Below, one piece after another: positions 62,029-64,000 of a stretch of DNA of 64,000 nt. Numbering within the stretch: the stretch's first letter is position 1; every line of letters begins with the position of its first letter. Below the pieces are notes generated by a model. The model ran no database searches. It was not told the DNA's origin and saw only the letters and a list, made by a program, of their open reading frames with translations. The stretch spans positions 1,116,001 through 1,180,000 of the forward strand of contig NZ_WQKZ01000002.1 in assembly GCF_009755225.1 (NCBI RefSeq). The letters are read 5' to 3'. The stretch is from Hymenobacter ginkgonis. Lineage in GTDB: Bacteria > Bacteroidota > Bacteroidia > Cytophagales > Hymenobacteraceae. Made by a program: the position numbers and the translations under genes.

Positions 62029-62940
62029 ATGAAAATTCTTATCACTGGTTCCAACGGCCTGCTTGGCCAAAAACTGGTTGAACTGCTGTACCAGCAGCCT
62101 GGCATAGAACTAGTAGCCACTGCGCGCGGCGCTAACCGGCTCGCTAATCGCTACCCCACCCTGCGCTTCGTACCCCTCGATGTGACGGTGGCCACCCAAG
62201 TGCAGCAAGTGCTGGCGCAAGAGCACCCCACGCACCTCATCCACACCGCCGCCATGACCAACGTGGACGAGTGCGAACTGAATCAGGCTTCGTGCTGGAC
62301 GCAAAATGTAACGGCCGTAGACTACCTAGCTGCCGCCTGCGCTCAGCACGCTATTCACCTCACCCACCTCAGTACCGACTTTGTTTTCAACGGCCAAGCG
62401 GGCCCGCTGGCCGAAGAGGCTACCCCCGACCCCCTCAGCCACTACGGCCGCAGCAAGCTGGCTGCCGAGCATGTGGTGCAGGGCACAGCCGGCTTGCGCT
62501 GGGCCATTGCGCGCACGGTGCTCGTGTACGGCACGCTGCACGGCGGTGGCCGCAGCAATATTGTGCTATGGGTGCGCGATTCGTTGCGCAAGGGACAGGC
62601 AATCAAAGTGGTAGACGACCAATGGCGTACCCCCACACTGGCCGAAGACCTAGCCCAGGGATGCTGGCTGCTCGCCCGCCAGTCGGCCCAGGGCATTTAC
62701 CATCTCAGTGGGCGCGAGCTGCTTACCCCCTACCAAATGGCCCAGCAGGTTGCCGATTTTTTCGAACTCGATAAAGCGCTGCTTGAGCGGGTCGATAGCA
62801 GCACATTTACGCAGCCCGGCCGGCGGCCGCTGCGCACAGGTTTTATCATTGCCAAGGCGGAGCGCGAACTAGGCTACCGGCCCCACTCCTTTGCGGAAGG
62901 CATTGCCCTGCTTGCGCGCCAAACGGAAGCTTCGGCCTAA
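62029..62940 (+). CDS. dTDP-4-dehydrorhamnose reductase-like SDR
   Basis: The 303-residue protein is an extended SDR of the RmlD type. The cofactor motif is GSNGLLGQKL near residue 7, then HLIHTAAMTNVDECELN, LSTDFVFNGQAGPLAEEATPDPLSHYGRSKLAAEHVV with the catalytic YxxxK, and QWRTPTLAEDLAQG. It may reduce a dTDP- or other nucleotide-linked sugar. No other rhamnose genes are adjacent, so the substrate is uncertain. A terminator follows. Confidence 0.88.
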   Translation: MKILITGSNGLLGQKLVELLYQQPGIELVATARGANRLANRYPTLRFVPLDVTVATQVQQVLAQEHPTHLIHTAAMTNVDECELNQASCWTQNVTAVDYLAAACAQHAIHLTHLSTDFVFNGQAGPLAEEATPDPLSHYGRSKLAAEHVVQGTAGLRWAIARTVLVYGTLHGGGRSNIVLWVRDSLRKGQAIKVVDDQWRTPTLAEDLAQGCWLLARQSAQGIYHLSGRELLTPYQMAQQVADFFELDKALLERVDSSTFTQPGRRPLRTGFIIAKAERELGYRPHSFAEGIALLARQTEASA

Positions 62941-62958
62941 AGCGGTTGCAGAGGCTAT

Positions 62959-62993
62959 AAAAAAAACCCATTGGCAAGGCCAACGGGTTTTTT
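62959..62993 (+). terminator. Terminator after the RmlD-like gene
   Basis: AAAAAACCC/GGGTTTTTT arms with a GGC/GCC inner pair and a short loop. Confidence 0.88.
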
Positions 62994-63177
62994 AGCTATA
63001 AGCCTTCCGCTTCTAAGTATACAAACTACAACAATATAAGGACACGAATAGAGGACTTCTAAAATGTTGGTGTACTGCGCGCTGCAATAGCATCCAACGT
63101 AAAATTTTAAAGTAGTTATTTTATCAATAAGTAGTCGGTGAGTGTGAAGTTATTTTACAAGCACAAATGCTTAAAAA

Positions 63178-63387
63178 TTAGCTTAATTCGGGCCAATGGC
63201 CGATAAGCAAACCTCCAACAAGTATGGCAGTGCGCTGGCGCAGCGCAGCCTCACCCAAGGCGCGGGGTATCAGTCGGCCATCGAGGGTGGTAAAATCGCG
63301 GCCAGCTGCCAATACAGCTTGGTCGGCGGCAGTTAAAGCAGTGCCAACGCGGGTTACTGCATGGCCTGAAGAATAAGACGCTTTCAT
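63178..63387 (-). CDS. Small hypothetical protein
   Basis: The 69-residue protein starts MKASYSSGHAVTRVGTALTAADQAVLAAGRDFTTLDGRLIPRAL and ends AILVGGLLIGHWPELS. No family recognised; it has a mildly hydrophobic C-terminus but no clear signal. Its composition is close to coding for this genome although it lies in an AT-rich stretch. The ATG at 63387 is the only reasonable start. Confidence 0.45.
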   Translation of the reverse strand: MKASYSSGHAVTRVGTALTAADQAVLAAGRDFTTLDGRLIPRALGEAALRQRTAILVGGLLIGHWPELS

Positions 63388-63626
63388 CGGTGTTTTGATA
63401 AATCAGGAAAAAGAATAGGATAGCGTGGCGCAGTTCCGGGCGGAACTCTGATACAATATTAGAAGCTGCATGTGCCAGGCTAAAGGACATTGTTGCCTCT
63501 TTTGTGACATGCCAGCTTCAATATGTTAGCCTGCTAATCTTATAAAAACACCAGGATTAATGAAATAAAAATAAACGGTTAGTTTTGTAACCATTTAAAT
63601 TTAAGCAAATTAAAGAAAAAAATCAA

Positions 63627-64000
63627 TTACTTTATTTTGGTTCGTAAATGCGCAGCGGTGACATCAGAGGCCGTTTTATTGAAATATTCTTTGCTGGAAT
63701 GCAGCCCGGAAAGCTGGCGCGCCACCTCCTGAAGGGCTAGCAAAGTGAATAATAGCGCCGAGCCCGGCCCAACAACCAGCCACCAGGCAGTAGGCTCTTG
63801 GCGCAGGGTACCAAGCAAATGCCCCCAGCTAGCAGTAGTAGGCAGCAGGCCGATACCCAAGAACGCCAGGGTGCTTTCGAGCCCGATAAGCCCCGCTAGG
63901 CTCAGGGGCGCAGAAGCCCAGAGCGGTTGGCAAGCATGGGGCAACGCGTGCCGCCACCAAATGCGCCACTCCGGCAGCCCGCTGGCCCAGGCGGCTTCCA
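63627..64000 (-). CDS. Peptide-type ABC transporter permease (DppC/OppC-like), C-terminal part
   Basis: The frame is open through the right edge of the window, so the N-terminus is missing. The visible part of about 123 residues has the EAA coupling motif (EAAWASGLPEWRIWWRHALPHA), a membrane segment APLSLAGLIGLESTLAFLGIGLLP, TTASWGHLLG, and a last membrane segment LVVGPGSALLFTLLALQEVA. This is the C-terminal portion of a DppC/OppC permease. Its last 20 residues (HSSKEYFNKTASDVTAAHLR and on) are not typical for the family. Confidence 0.88.
   Translation of the reverse strand, partial: EAAWASGLPEWRIWWRHALPHACQPLWASAPLSLAGLIGLESTLAFLGIGLLPTTASWGHLLGTLRQEPTAWWLVVGPGSALLFTLLALQEVARQLSGLHSSKEYFNKTASDVTAAHLRTKIK

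Overview
The window looks like chromosomal DNA of a GC-rich member of the Bacteroidota, most likely a Hymenobacter-type bacterium (order Cytophagales). The evidence is a set of upstream boxes matching the Bacteroidota -7 consensus TAnnTTTG, a fused SecDF, a type B ribosomal protein L31, a TonB-dependent receptor with a carboxypeptidase-regulatory-like N-terminus behind a TPP riboswitch, DUF5777 and DUF2279 family proteins, and a GlmU-like protein followed directly by the DNA polymerase III delta' gene. The genus is an inference. I see no rRNA or tRNA genes, CRISPR array, prophage or intact insertion sequence.

Layout. 1-12 kb is mostly minus strand: the end of a probable outer-membrane barrel protein, small secreted and acetyltransferase genes, a MoxR ATPase, two periplasmic parvulin-type chaperones, a three-gene partner-switching module (SpoIIE phosphatase, STAS antagonist, HATPase anti-sigma-type kinase) and guaB. 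12-22 kb is mixed: a small lipoprotein, an SDR enzyme, an FRG-domain protein, the helicase hrpB, a DUF2071 protein, a rhodanese, pnuC with a NadR-type kinase, and an aldose epimerase-like protein. 21.8-27 kb carries a TPP riboswitch driving a TonB receptor, then modABC for molybdate uptake. 27-33 kb has a glutaryl-CoA-type dehydrogenase, a decayed DUF433/DUF5615 toxin-antitoxin remnant, a hydrophilic protein, a HIRAN protein, ruvB, a YdeI-type protein and queG.

33.2-42.9 kb is the most distinctive region: ten ferritin-like genes on the minus strand as five tandem pairs. Each pair is a Tat-type lipoprotein (called B here) followed 27-45 bases later by a Tat-type secreted partner (called A). 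Four of the five units end in an intrinsic terminator and four have a recognisable -7 box. Eight of ten proteins keep at least most of a paired E/ExxH ligand set; the last pair has lost several ligands. A probable small structured RNA lies just upstream of the first unit.

43-64 kb holds a BatD-like protein, aroC, an Nfu-type Fe-S protein, a CPBP protease, a three-gene export cluster (haem-motif lipoprotein, YceI, DUF5777 barrel), secDF, udk, an XTP pyrophosphatase, rpmE2, a GlmU-like protein, holB, a DUF2279 protein, hemC, a cyclophilin, an RmlD-like reductase, and the end of a peptide-type ABC permease running off the right edge.

Three kinds of unexplained sequence are scattered through the window. 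One is a family of roughly 100-base elements with long inverted arms beginning GAACGTC. The second is a purine-rich inverted repeat, one copy of which sits in frame inside hrpB. The third is a very frequent GGGGTAG heptamer on both strands. All counts and calls were made by eye, without database searches.
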